Shown here: positions 12,301 to 20,527 of the stretch, piece after piece
Layout of the letters: each line of letters begins with the position of its first letter
How positions within the stretch are numbered: position 1 is the first letter of the stretch
NCBI RefSeq assembly: GCF_025370935.1
Contig: NC_133493.1
Span: forward strand, 3,335,831-3,399,830
DNA length: 64,000 nt
Source: Choristoneura fumiferana
Lineage: Eukaryota; Arthropoda; Insecta; Lepidoptera; Tortricidae
Direction of reading: 5' to 3'
Notes under the pieces: generated by a model
The model's database searches: none
What the model was told of the DNA's origin: nothing
The model's input: the letters and a program-made list of their open reading frames with translations, nothing else
Translations under genes and position numbers: made by a program

Positions 12301-15297
12301 TACATTTTGTTGACTGTACTTGCATTGTCATCTAAACTGCATATCCGTACCAAATTTCAAGTCGGTACTATTAACCATTGAGGAGTTCCCTCCTGCGGAG
12401 ACGATCCTGGCAGGACCACCAAGATGTCACAATCAGATTGTTGTATTGTCACCATCACCAAATTTTCATAAGTATGCCAAATTTAAAGTCAATCGGACCT
12501 CTGGAGTTGGGTCTAATTTAGATTCCAAGATTTAACCCAAACAATTAAATAAATAAACAGGGCAAGCTAAAGAAAAGCTTGTAAAGATGTGGGTGACAAG
12601 CAAAAGTTACGTATTATCACTTAAAGTCAAGAGGGATAATCAAACTTATGCATAGCATCGTAAAGTTAATATTCCATTAATCTGTCATCTCCCAGGATAA
12701 CAGGATCAAAGGAATTTGGGCACAAATTTGTGCCTCTGGGAGAGGACAGGTTAATCTTTTTTTTTTGCAGTTTTGCTTGTAACCTGCCGATTTAGTCCGT
12801 CTGTTAGATGGACAGAAAATATAGAACACGAAGTTTTTCTTTTGTAAATCAAATAAATCCCTCGCGTCTTAACAGGGCCGGGTTTAGGGGAGGGCAAACG
12901 GGGCAACGGCCCGCGGCACGAAAGAGGGCCTCCCACAATAGTTTTATGTTGATATGAGGAAAGTATGATTTTTAGGTAGGAATTTATTGGAATTTGAGAA
13001 TTAATTCGAGTTTAAATCATGGTGACGGGGCAATACTATTGCCTACAGCGGTTCTTAACCGGTGGTCCGCGGACCACTGGTGGTCCCTGGAAGAACTCGA
13101 AGTGGTCCGCGAAGCCATCAACAACTAATTGGCAAAACGACGCGCCAGTCAAGTAGGTAGCGGTCGCAATCGTTCTTTCATTTACAATTTTTACCGTATA
13201 TTACCTTCAAACAGCTGGTGGTCCATGGCAAGACAAAAATTTTGTCAAATGGTCCTTCCTAACTAAAAGGTTAAGATCTACTGGCCTAGGTAGGTTCCTC
13301 GTTCAGAAGTGTTAAAAGAGTATGTATGTTGAAGTGACAATGGACAGACCACAACGATCGCTGGAAGCAAAGATAAAGCACTGGGAGGGCAAGGTTCTTA
13401 ACTGGTGACATTGAACCGGAAGACGCAACGTTGACAGCCCTCCTACTAGGTGGACTGACGGCCTGGTGAGATGAGACCTCTATCGTGGCCTAGACAAAGG
13501 GTGCTCTAAAATGCAGGCCTGAGAGTTACGCTCAAATGCTGGATGCAGATGGAAAGCGATCATTTATTGTAGCGTTCTAATTGGGAGACCTCTGGTAGGA
13601 CGTCTTCCGGCTGATGAGTGTCTGTGTGAGACTGACCTAGAGTCGGTGGTGACAACAACTCCGTCTCTTTCCCACATAAACTGCGGCGGGCGGTCCCCAG
13701 TCGCTGAGCACTGCATGCTGATCTGCAAAATGTATGTTTTGATTAGGAAACACCTGCCATGTAGAGTAAAAATTTTATTATTTTGGCGATAGAGCGATAG
13801 TATTATGCAGTACGGAAACGTATGAACTAACGTTCGAACGCAGCGTCACTGTCATCGGCGAAGAGACTTCCGAGTAGAGCGGCTCCAGCGTCACTAACGC
13901 AGCGACAGTAACGCGGCGATAGAGCGATAGTATTATGCAGTATGGAAACGTATGAACTAACGTTCGAACGCAGCGTCACTGTCGCTGCGTTGGTGACGCC
14001 GGAGCCGCTCTACTTGGAAGTCTCTTCGCCGACGACAGTGACGCTGCGTTCGAACGTTAGTTCACACGTTTCCGTACTGCATAATACTATCGCTCTATCG
14101 CCGCGTTACTGTCGCTGCGTTAGTGACGCCAGAGCCACTCTACTCGGAAGTCTCTTCGCCGACGACAGTGACGCTGCGTTCGAACGTTAGTTCATACGTT
14201 TCCGTACTGCATAATACTATCGCTCTATCGCCGCGTTACTGTCGCTGCGTTAGTGACGCCAGAGCCACTCTACTCGGAAGTCTCTTCGCCGACGACAGTG
14301 ACGCTGCGTTCGAACGTTAGTTCATACGTTTCCGTACTGCATAATACTATCGCTCTATCGCCGCGTTACTGTCGCTGCGTTAGTGACGCCAGAGCCACTC
14401 TACTCGGAAGTCTCTTCGCCGACGACAGTGACGCTGCGTTCGAACGTTAGTTCATACGTTTCCGTACTGCATAATACTATCGCTCTATCGCCGCGTTACT
14501 GTCACTGCGTTAGTGACGCCGGAGCTGCTCTACTCGGAAGTCTCTTCGCCGACGACAGTGACGCTGCGTTCGAACGTTAGTTCATACGTTTCCGTACTGC
14601 ATAATACTATCGCTCTATCGCCGCGTTACTGTCACTGCGTTAGTGACGCCGGAGCCGCTCTACTCGGAAGTCTCTTCGCCGACGACAGTGACGCTGCGTT
14701 CGAACGGTAGTTCATACGTTTCCGTACTGCATAATACTATCGCTCTATCGCGTTACTGTCGCTGCGTTAGTGACGCCGGAGCTGCTCTACTCGGAAGTCT
14801 ACCTTTATCGAATGACGTAAATGTCACAATGACAAGGCGATGTCGTGGTTAAAAACTTGGGTGGAATTTGTCTGGATTTCGATCCTCAACATTGGGACTG
14901 ACAAAGGACGAAATTTATTTATATATTTGCTGTAAATTTAATACATTACATGATGTTCAATTATTAGAAAAACTAGCTTTTGCCCGCGGCTTCGCCCGCG
15001 TGGAATTCGGTCAGCGCGCGCTGTTCCCTCGGGAACTGTGCATTTTTCCGGGATAAAAAGCAGCCTATGTCACTTTCTGGCCCATAAACTATCTCTATGC
15101 TGAAAAATCACGCCGATCCGTCGCTTGGATTTGACGTGAAAGACGGACAAACATACAGACACAAACTGTCGCATTTACATATCAGTATGGATAACTTACG
15201 TCACCGCCGGGAGTGACGGTTCTCTCCGTGAAGTGCTGGGTGATGACCACACTGCCATCATTAATGATGCGGGGCTCTCGTTTTCTTCGGTCCAGAC
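198..15297 (-). CDS. Dscam-family cell adhesion receptor, partial (20 internal exons, Ig5 to Ig10)
   Basis: A single-pass receptor of the Dscam family, which acts in homophilic cell recognition such as neurite self-avoidance and synaptic targeting. The window holds 20 exons (listed in the three block entries) totalling 2,991 nt, or 997 codons. Every exon has AG/GT edges except one GC donor, and all 19 junctions keep phase with no stop. The domain order Ig5-9, FN3 1-4, Ig10 is specific to Dscam. Ig6 begins PPYIRALPPIK and Ig5 ends with DGGLYSCIA, both close to Dscam. One exon (10039-10408) joins the end of Ig6 to the start of Ig7, and I see no arrays of alternative Ig7 exons, so this is a Dscam2/3/4-like paralogue rather than hypervariable Dscam1 (inference). 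Signal peptide, Ig1-4, FN5-6, membrane segment and tail are outside the window. Confidence 0.93.
955..7077 (-). CDS. Dscam-like exons, fibronectin type III domains 1-4
   Basis: Ten exons in gene order: 6912-7077 and 6013-6152 (FN1); 5240-5386, 4423-4513 and 3499-3581 (FN2); 2851-3066 and 1913-2065 (FN3); 1536-1665 and 955-1115 (FN4). FN1 opens with PPTPPSDLRVES and a Trp in LAWRD; FN2 contains the typical LLKNTRYAVSVAGFTSAG across the junction at 4423/3581; FN3 has FTNYTIKVAGFSNYGAGP; FN4 ends with YEAWVTASTRAGEG. Each domain begins just after a phase-1 junction, as in Dscam genes. Introns range from about 250 bp to 1 kb and are occupied by repeats; in three of them a repeat edge lies 8-10 nt from the splice donor (exons 2851-3066, 6912-7077 and 15200-15297). 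Confidence 0.9.
2500..2660 (+). mobile_element. RTE-like LINE remnant
   Basis: A decayed stretch reads SEEISRRTKVTDT in one frame, matching the C-terminal region of the RTE-type open reading frame seen better at 6580-6900. It is surrounded by stops and lies in a Dscam intron. Confidence 0.5.
2733..2843. repeat. Inverted repeat pair, first arm (partner 4763-4868)
   Basis: This roughly 110-bp stretch is found again in reverse complement at 4763-4868 with few changes. It contains an AT-rich core and GC-rich flank (GAGCGCAGTCAGCGGTA). The right edge falls at intron position +8 of the donor of exon 2851-3066. Confidence 0.75.
3730..3940 (-). repeat. Lepidopteran interspersed repeat (family L), minus orientation
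   Basis: A copy of a short repeat seen at least six times in the window (11690, 14972, 29561, 44361, 48617). Consensus parts are a GC-rich start (CTAGCTTTTGCCCGCGGC), a GGGATAAAAAGTAGCCTATG block, a GTGAAAGACGGACAAACA block and an ATATTAGTATGGAT end. I recognise the pattern as a common lepidopteran repeat, probably the 3' end of a non-LTR element or a SINE, but I cannot name it surely. Confidence 0.7.
4763..4868. repeat. Inverted repeat pair, second arm (partner 2733-2843)
   Basis: Reverse-complement partner of 2733-2843. The two arms flank about 1.9 kb that holds Dscam exons 2851-3066, 3499-3581 and 4423-4513. Confidence 0.72.
5421..5476. repeat. TTGACC-type hexanucleotide microsatellite
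   Basis: An imperfect run of TTGACC units with occasional changes, 35 nt from the 5' end (acceptor side) of Dscam exon 5240-5386. Confidence 0.85.
6580..6903 (+). mobile_element. RTE-like LINE, 3' end of ORF and tail
   Basis: Frames in this stretch read MLGVSLRDRIRNEEMRRRT, then WAGHMARRTDGRWG and SRWMQAASNRRN, the C-terminus of an RTE-clade reverse transcriptase protein common in Lepidoptera. It is broken by stops and shifts. The end is the usual CAACAGTGG block followed by a GATGATG-type tail, which stops about 9 nt from the donor of Dscam exon 6912-7077. Confidence 0.75.
7537..15297 (-). CDS. Dscam-like exons, Ig domains 5-9
   Basis: Ten exons in gene order: 15200-15297, 13637-13722 and 11940-12091 (Ig5); 10731-10821 and 10039-10408 (Ig6 and start of Ig7); 9726-9861 (end of Ig7); 9277-9396 and 8939-9115 (Ig8); 8389-8533 and 7537-7685 (Ig9). 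Each Ig shows the Cys, the Trp and the closing YxC motif: GLYSCIAT in Ig5, VFTCIVT in Ig6, VYTCVAS in Ig7, LYSCNVE in Ig8 and LYQCRAS in Ig9. The 8389 exon uses a CAG|GCAAGT donor, the only GC-AG intron found; joining it to the 7685 acceptor gives an in-frame product. No second set of Ig2, Ig3 or Ig7 exons is visible. Confidence 0.92.
7938..8210 (+). mobile_element. SINE-like repeat ending in poly-A
   Basis: Starts GGTGGTAGGACCTTGTGC and ends AGTCGAATAAAAAAAA. Closely related copies lie at 25740-26002 (plus) and 59792-60038 (minus), with 3' fragments near 29489 and 44290. It sits in the Dscam intron between exons 8389-8533 and 7537-7685. The poly-A end indicates retroposition; it may be a SINE or a 5'-truncated LINE. 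Confidence 0.75.
11085..11215 (-). mobile_element. SINE-like fragment of the family at 53353
   Basis: A decayed copy that pairs with the reverse complement of the 53353-53636 element, keeping AACATCGTGAGGAAAATTGC and GCGAGGCCTCTCAGAGTG. It lies in a Dscam intron. Confidence 0.5.
11482..11690 (+). mobile_element. RTE-like LINE 3' fragment
   Basis: Carries the ACAGATGGCCGTTGAGGCCG to GGCCTATGTCCAACAGTGG stretch shared with 6740-6880. It is followed directly by a family L repeat. Confidence 0.7.
11690..11895 (-). repeat. Family L interspersed repeat
   Basis: A diverged family L copy beginning with CACTAATATTATAAATGCG and ending near GACGGAGTCGCGGGTAACG. It ends about 45 nt from the donor of Dscam exon 11940-12091. 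Confidence 0.65.
12873..12930 (+). mobile_element. hAT-type terminus (one end only)
   Basis: CAGGGCCGGGTTTAGGGGAG resembles the hAT-like terminus at 53304. I did not find the matching other end nearby. Confidence 0.35.
13046..13283. mobile_element. Non-autonomous hAT-like element
   Basis: Terminal inverted repeats start CAGCGGTTCTTAACC and end GGTTAAGATCTACTG, with internal repeats of GGTGGTCC / GGACCACTGG. No clear 8-bp target duplication is visible, so the limits are approximate. It is in a Dscam intron. Confidence 0.55.
13340..13630 (+). mobile_element. Degraded RTE-like LINE fragment
   Basis: Contains GGAAGACGCAACGTTGAC, GGTGGACTGACGGCCTGGT and the GGTAGGACGTCTTCCGGCTG end motif, in the usual RTE order but heavily changed. 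It stops just before Dscam exon 13637-13722. Confidence 0.5.
13785..14800. repeat. 130-bp minisatellite with a head-to-head inversion
   Basis: About six direct units of 130 bp run from 13982 to 14800; unit starts such as TTACTGTCGCTGCGTTA recur at 14105, 14235, 14365, 14495 and 14625. About 1.5 units in reverse complement precede them (13785-13981). Each unit contains the palindrome CGTTCGAACG and dyads such as GACAGTGACGCTGCG. Central units are almost identical. It lies in the Dscam intron between exons 15200-15297 and 13637-13722. Because 130 is not a multiple of three, the short open frames here shift every unit and are not genes. Confidence 0.93.
14972..15192 (+). repeat. Family L interspersed repeat beside Dscam exon
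   Basis: A well-kept family L copy from CTAGCTTTTGCCCGCGG to CAGTATGGAT. Its end is exactly at intron position +8 of the donor of Dscam exon 15200-15297. Confidence 0.78.
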
Positions 15298-15315
15298 CTG
15301 AAGCAATAGTTATTT

Positions 15316-15650
15316 GTGTCACAAGGGAGCAAAATGGTGTATTTACGGCGAGGGCGTAAATTGAATCCAGAATGTAGCGAAGGATTCTACAATAGAATCC
15401 TAAGCGTAATGAGGGATTCAAGTGTTAGCGCCCAAGATGAAAATAATTTTGCTCCCGAGTGGCTCATACAACTTTTCACACCGAGCATTAATAAACTTGA
15501 AAAAAATAATTCTTAATATTATTAAAGAACAACCAGCATAGAAAATGGCGTGGCTTTACAATTATCAACTTCAAAAAATGGCATTTGCAATAAAACACTT
15601 AGAAAAGCCTTGAACAGAAAAGTTGCACTTTGCTCCCTCTCGTCAGGGAG
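15316..15650. repeat. Interspersed element with GGGAGCAAA-type inverted ends
   Basis: The left end AGGGAGCAAAATGG pairs with CACTTTGCTCCCTC near 15630, and TTTTCACACC at 15473 pairs with GGTGTGAAAA at 15675. A 66-codon open frame inside has no recognisable domain. Confidence 0.4.
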
Positions 15651-15692
15651 GAAAAGTTACTTTTCTGAAGGAGAGGTGTGAAAAAGAATTTA

Positions 15693-15857
15693 ATGACTCT
15701 CTCATATTCGCTGCCGCGCGCGCTGGCGATGCTCAATGCGCTCCTGGCGGCGATGCCGGACTGTGACATATTTGCGGGGCGTTGGGCTACCGTGTGTCGT
15801 CAGTGCCTGACGTTTTGTGACGTAATGGATGACAGGCTAACCAGTGTTCCTACCTGA
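15693..15857 (+). pseudogene. Coding-biased 54-codon ORF fragment followed by a LINE-like 3' end
   Basis: An ATG-to-TGA frame of 54 residues with strong G/C at third codon positions in an AT-rich setting (sample residues: RALAMLNALLAAMPDCDIF). It is followed by an AT-rich tail ending in repeated AATAA at about 15957-15977, the way LINE 3' ends look here. I do not recognise the protein. Probably the C-terminus of a 5'-truncated retroelement; a host gene fragment is possible. Confidence 0.35.
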
Positions 15858-15979
15858 TGTTTTTTTTGTTTTTATTTGTTTTATATTGTTTTTTTATGTT
15901 TAATGTAGTTTCACAGTGTATTAGTAATAACTGTAATGCTGTGTAAATAAATTTATGTGCAATAAATAAATAAATTAGG

Positions 15980-17850
15980 CTGGGGCTCTGAAGAGTCGCA
16001 GCCGTCGTTTCCCGTTTGTTACTAAAATAAACTAATAAATAGTCCGTCAACTAATAACCTAACAAACATAGAAAAGTTGAAAAACCCCCGAAATTGGTTG
16101 ACTGGTAGAGATCCCTTAAAGGGATAAGTCCGCCTTTGTACAAGTATCTCAAAGTTTGTCAATTGTGTTTTGTTTCTTTTCTTTTTGACCCCCGACCCAA
16201 AAAAGATTAGGGGTGTCATAATTAAGTTTGACCGCTATGTGTGATTGTGTGTCTGTCTGTGGCACCGTAGCTCTTAAACGGGTGGACCGATTTAAATGCA
16301 GTTTTTTATTTGTAAGCAGGTTTTCTAGCGATGGTTCTTAGATATGTTTCATCAAAATCGGTTCAGCCGTTTTTGAGATATTGAACTTTGAAGTGACAAA
16401 GTCGGGGGTTTTCCAATTTTTTGTTGGTTAGGTTGTATACAGTAGGTAAAGAGTTACATACTTATATAAATTGTGGTTTCAAAGGTAACTCGCTTTGACG
16501 TAAAAAAAGCTGCATCGAAATCGCTCCATCCGCTTGAGAGCTACGATGCCACAGACAAACATACATTGGTGTCACACTTATAGCACCCCCCTTTTTGCGC
16601 CGGGGGTTAAAAACGTTAACTGGCAATTCTATCGTCCAACTGGCTAGACCTGACCAATCACGAGGCAGGTGGCAATCACTTGCATAATTGCAATTTGCGG
16701 TGCACTGCGCGCTTAATTGCGTTAAGAACCTATTTCGCACGGACCTGTTTCCACTTCTCGGGGGCTACTGCGAGAGTCGAAGTTCGTTTTGTGCCCCCCT
16801 CACACTATTAAAATTATTAGCGTGAGCGGAACGGCAAGAGAATGCCTTTACGAGAATTTTATTTTTAAAAAACCGGCCAAGAGCGTGTCGGGCACGCTCA
16901 AATTAGGGTTCCGTAGCCGTTACATAAAAAATCAAGTAATATTTTTCTAAGTTTGTACGGAATCTTCCAAGTTTAGGTAAGTTAAGAAACTTCCAAGTAA
17001 GGTTTAGAGAGGGGGGGAGACCCTTAAAATGCTAGGTATAATAATAATATAATAATATCACGGGACACTCGACACCAATTGACCTAGTCCCAAACTAATA
17101 ATAATAATAATAATAATAATAACCATTTATTTCAAACAATCAGTTCATATTGTGTTAGTAACAATAATCTTATTACCTACGTTAGTGTAACTAAGCAAAG
17201 CTAGTACCTACTATGGATACTAGGCAACGGATAAACATACATAGATCAATACATATTAAACATCCAAAACCCGAGAACAAACATTCAGTCTGCACAATGT
17301 TTTCGGAATAAAATCCTATGTAGTTACCTTCTGATTGTATTTATACTTACAGCCAACTATTAAGTAATCTGTGTAATGCGTATTTTGCTAAGAAGCAAGG
17401 ATCTGCAAACACTGGATTTTAATAGCTACAGTCGTCTATAGCGTGAAACGTCGCTGCGGTGGAAAATCGAATTTCCTATCGTACCGTCCCTCTCACTCTC
17501 GTATTAAATAATATTAGCGTACTTAAGTGGGCCGGCAAGATACGAAGTCCTAATTGTATACTTCGTAGTATAGGGCCAGATGAGACAATCAGCGCAGAAG
17601 GTCAACAGGTCAATATTTAGAACTGCATGACCCAGGCTGAATCACATCTCAAATCTTAGAAGCGTCTGACTCACAGCTGAACAATACCAATCAATTTTGG
17701 CACAAAGGTACTTAGGTTAAATGGGAAAGGAAATTACAATACGCCATTTAATATTACGGAGTTCCTTTGCCATATTGTGCCAAGACGAGGATAATACGGA
17801 GGATAGTACGTGCAACTTTCTTTTTCAGTAAGAACCTGCTGGACTAGAAA
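15980..17850. repeat. Gene-free stretch of mixed interspersed repeats
   Basis: No supported gene. A CCGATTTAAATGCAG block at about 16288 and TTTTTGAGATATTGAACTTT near 16371 belong to a common lepidopteran repeat that recurs near 32200. AGGGTTCCGTAGCCG at 16905 recurs near 21003. At 17055-17300 a repeat with ATCACGGGACAC and CCCGAGAACAAACATTC recurs at 63815-63990. An AAT-type microsatellite lies at 17095-17122. The shared duplicated block starts at 16324. Confidence 0.6.
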
Positions 17851-17852
17851 AC

Positions 17853-18093
17853 TTATAACAAAAAATTGAACCGACTACAAAAAACCATGAAAATAATTTT
17901 CTACCAGTCTGAAGTCGGTGCCTCAGCACGAGCCAGCAGGAGCGGACCTATAGTCGTCTACTTCACCTATATAAGCTAATTATAATATTAGACTTCAATC
18001 ATTCCTGCGCTGTCTCGTGCTGAGGCACCGACTTCAGACTGGCAGAAAATTATTTTCACGGTTTTTTGTAGTCGGTTCAATTTTTTGTTATAA
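17853..18093. mobile_element. MITE with about 85-bp inverted ends
   Basis: The ends are TTATAACAAAAAATTGAACC and its complement, and the arms continue through CAGTCTGAAGTCGGTGCC. The other copy is at 38155-38390. A TCCTGG microsatellite follows at 18209-18233 (four units here, fewer in the other copy). Confidence 0.8.
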
Positions 18094-18650
18094 TTTTTTT
18101 TTCACGCTTTTTAGTGTTGATAATCTAAGATTCAATAGTTTAATGTCAACTGCTCGACACTTTTTACGAAAGATTGCTTTTTCTGATGCAGAGACGTTCA
18201 TTATTGAGGAGTCCTGGTCCTGGTCCTGGTCCTGGAACCACACACACTTAGCAAGTGCGTTAAAGTAATTGAAATTCAACCCGAGAAGTATTGAGTTATT
18301 GAGTAGTCGCTCCATTGATGAAATTTGGTCTTCATCATTAGTTCCACTTCACTAAATGATAATTTTCAAGAGCAAATGCACGAGTTACTCCTAAATATAT
18401 AGAAATTACCATAGGCGTGCCTACAATATTTGCAGAGTTCCCTCGATTTCCCTAGGATCCAATCATCCGATCCTGATTTGGTGCTTATGGTATGGGACCT
18501 AATTGAGAGCATTCCTAGAAGAAGGTTTTTTTTTTAAATCGGTTCATAAATCACGGAGTTCTGCTTCTGAGGTAACAAACATAAAAAAAAACAACCGAAT
18601 TGATAACCTCCTCCTTTTTTTGAAGTCGGTTAAAAATGGTTTCGGACATT
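18094..18650. repeat. Repeat-derived stretch ending AAGTCGGTTAAAA
   Basis: No gene. The end, CCTCCTCCTTTTTTTGAAG followed by TCGG, is a lepidopteran transposon terminus that I have seen widely but cannot name. It matches 38391-38955 in the other copy. Confidence 0.4.
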
Positions 18651-18952
18651 CTAGGTACTAACTATATCAATATATCAATCATCAAATTTATTAATCACGC
18701 TTTATCTCGATGCCGCAAATGACGATCGAACCCGTCTGTCCACGAAATGCAAACCGCCTTACCATCCCGTCTAATTAAAAAGGAATTGCATGCAGATTGC
18801 ATTGCCACTGCCCCTCCGGGTGCAGTTACTGCAATTTAGGGAGTAATTAAAACAGTTAGCATTTAGCTACCTATAACGCTAGCGTAGGATGGAATGTAGA
18901 AGAGGTTCGATGGCTCTATAATAGTAAAATTATTTGTAAAATAAGTATACTT

Positions 18953-18958
18953 TTTATT
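18953..18958 (-). terminator. Candidate polyadenylation signal of the nuclease-like gene
   Basis: AATAAA on the minus strand, 200 nt beyond the stop at 19158. The same motif is at 39271-39276 in the other copy. Confidence 0.4.
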
Positions 18959-19157
18959 GAAATAAAGCGTGCCCTAAAGCGTGCATAAAAATTACGTATA
19001 AAGGGGGGCTTATACTTGAAGGGATTCTCTTCTTGACACAAGAATCATGAATAAAGAGCGATAGAAAATTAAAAACGAGGCACGCTTAAGTAAACAAATG
19101 TCAAATTTGTGAATACAATGTAGGCAAAAATTCAATTTATAAATCAAAAGCAGAACA

Positions 19158-20432
19158 TTAATTCCGATTCCACTCATCAGGATCTGCGTAAGGGTCGTTG
19201 GAATACCAGTAGCTCAAAACACTCATGCCGCGGTTGACACTCTTATCGCGATTTAAATACGTCTCCGAAGTACCGAACCCTAATGGTCTTTTAACATTCT
19301 TGGCATACACAGCCACCACAGTAAACTTAACTGTTTTCCCTGCTTCAGCCCACGCAGTTATTTCCTCTTCAGTCCTTGTCCATAATGATGGTGAAACGAC
19401 ATCAGTCACGGTTGCGTTAGTGGTTCCTATATTTATTCGCTGTGTTTGAGGTGCGAAATTATACCAGTCAGGTGGCCCACCATTCTTCCAAGACACGAAA
19501 TGTCCCACTTGATCGTTGTTGTGATTCGGAAGGTTTTTGTTCATACCCATTCTCTCGCAATTCGTTCTCGCTGCCGTGGAGATAGATCCTTGGGTACGAG
19601 TACCAGCTGGGCGTATATGATGACGCGAAATTTCAGCTTCAACTATTAAAGGCAGTTTAGCATTTCCTGAAACTGTGTAGTAGTATTTTTTGATGGGGTT
19701 GTTTCGGTCATTCACTGTTGTTTCCATCGTAGACCGTTTAAGCTTCATAATAGCTGCGTATTCAAGAACATTTTTATTCGGTTTGTCGGCTAGTGCTCGC
19801 GTCACTCGTTGCTTTGTATCTTGGTATTCAGCTGAAGGAGCGCAGATTTCTTTAACATTGTCTTCATCCCAGCACTGGTAATAAGTGCTGCCGTAAATTT
19901 TGCACTCTTCACGACAGCGCTTGCCATATCTGGTTTTCTGTTGAACATAGGCAATCTCTTCTTCGTCGCAGTATTCCAGAGTATGGGATGAAGTGTGACA
20001 ACGTTGTAACCCGTCGACATACTGACATAAGTCTAAGCACGGTAAATCGTGTATAGATTTCTGGACGAACATTGTTTCTGGATCAGTTTCAGGGTTACAG
20101 TAGTCCCATCGTAGGGTGTTGTCAACGAAACACCACGTAGTGTTGCGTCCGAAAAGGCCGCAGTTGCTTATGCATCGTGGAAGCTCCTGCTTATACTGAC
20201 TTGTGTAATAAGTTGGCGCTGTTCTGGTCCCTGGAGTGCAATATTCACACGTATTCCATGAAGATAAACACTTCCCGTTAATGCAGTCGGTGATACAAGG
20301 AGTTCCGCTTGCAGTGGAAGATTCGACTGCGTACTCTAGGTTTGGTAGGTCACAGTGAGCTGTGACTGGCTGAGAATGAAAACTAGCTTGACACCAGACG
20401 ATCAAGGACAGTAGTCCACTTAGAACCAACAT
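19158..20432 (-). CDS. Secreted protein with four Cys repeats and a nuclease-like (Endonuclea_NS_2-type) C-terminal domain
   Basis: An intronless frame of 424 aa. The ATG at 20432 is chosen because it opens a clear signal peptide (MLVLSGLLSLIVWCQA); the longer frame to 20504 starts only at GTG, close to the TATA box. Residues 46-197 hold four repeats of the form C-x3-C-x4-9-C-x9-10-C (Cys 46/50/55/65, 87/91/101/112, 132/136/145/155, 173/177/187/197). Residues about 260-410 resemble DNA/RNA non-specific endonucleases of bacterial toxin type: DQVGH at 307-311 matches the DxGH active-site motif, followed by GGPPDWYNFAPQ and a later Asn. A secreted nuclease role in gut, haemolymph or glands is inference. 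A bacterial origin of the C-terminal domain is possible but untested. The left copy is intact; the right copy (39476-40751) is frameshifted. Confidence 0.72.
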   Translation of the reverse strand: MLVLSGLLSLIVWCQASFHSQPVTAHCDLPNLEYAVESSTASGTPCITDCINGKCLSSWNTCEYCTPGTRTAPTYYTSQYKQELPRCISNCGLFGRNTTWCFVDNTLRWDYCNPETDPETMFVQKSIHDLPCLDLCQYVDGLQRCHTSSHTLEYCDEEEIAYVQQKTRYGKRCREECKIYGSTYYQCWDEDNVKEICAPSAEYQDTKQRVTRALADKPNKNVLEYAAIMKLKRSTMETTVNDRNNPIKKYYYTVSGNAKLPLIVEAEISRHHIRPAGTRTQGSISTAARTNCERMGMNKNLPNHNNDQVGHFVSWKNGGPPDWYNFAPQTQRINIGTTNATVTDVVSPSLWTRTEEEITAWAEAGKTVKFTVVAVYAKNVKRPLGFGTSETYLNRDKSVNRGMSVLSYWYSNDPYADPDEWNRN

Positions 20433-20520
20433 TTTGGTGTAACTCTGGGTCAGAAAAAAACTGATGGTCGCAAGTCGCTGAAAGCCACTGCTCAAGTAAC
20501 ACACTGTTCAATACTGCGGC

Positions 20521-20527
20521 TTATATA
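20521..20527 (-). promoter_or_regulatory. TATA box of the nuclease-like gene
   Basis: The minus strand reads GGTATATAAGCC here, 89 nt 5' of the chosen ATG. A start of transcription about 30 nt downstream falls near 20495, after the GTG that opens the longer frame, which supports the ATG at 20432. The same box is at 40840-40846. Confidence 0.65.

Noticed and set aside
13942..14852. Series of overlapping plus-strand ORFs of about 65 codons
   Set aside because: They are the same 130-bp satellite unit read in shifting frames; the period is not a multiple of three and no protein family is visible.
16462..16740. 92-codon minus-strand ORF, repeated at 36727-37011
   Set aside because: It runs through common lepidopteran repeat sequence, is duplicated only because the whole locus is, and has no domain.
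20433..20504. Longer N-terminus of the nuclease-like protein
   Set aside because: The first codon is GTG, it lies at or near the predicted transcription start, and the next ATG begins a clear signal peptide.
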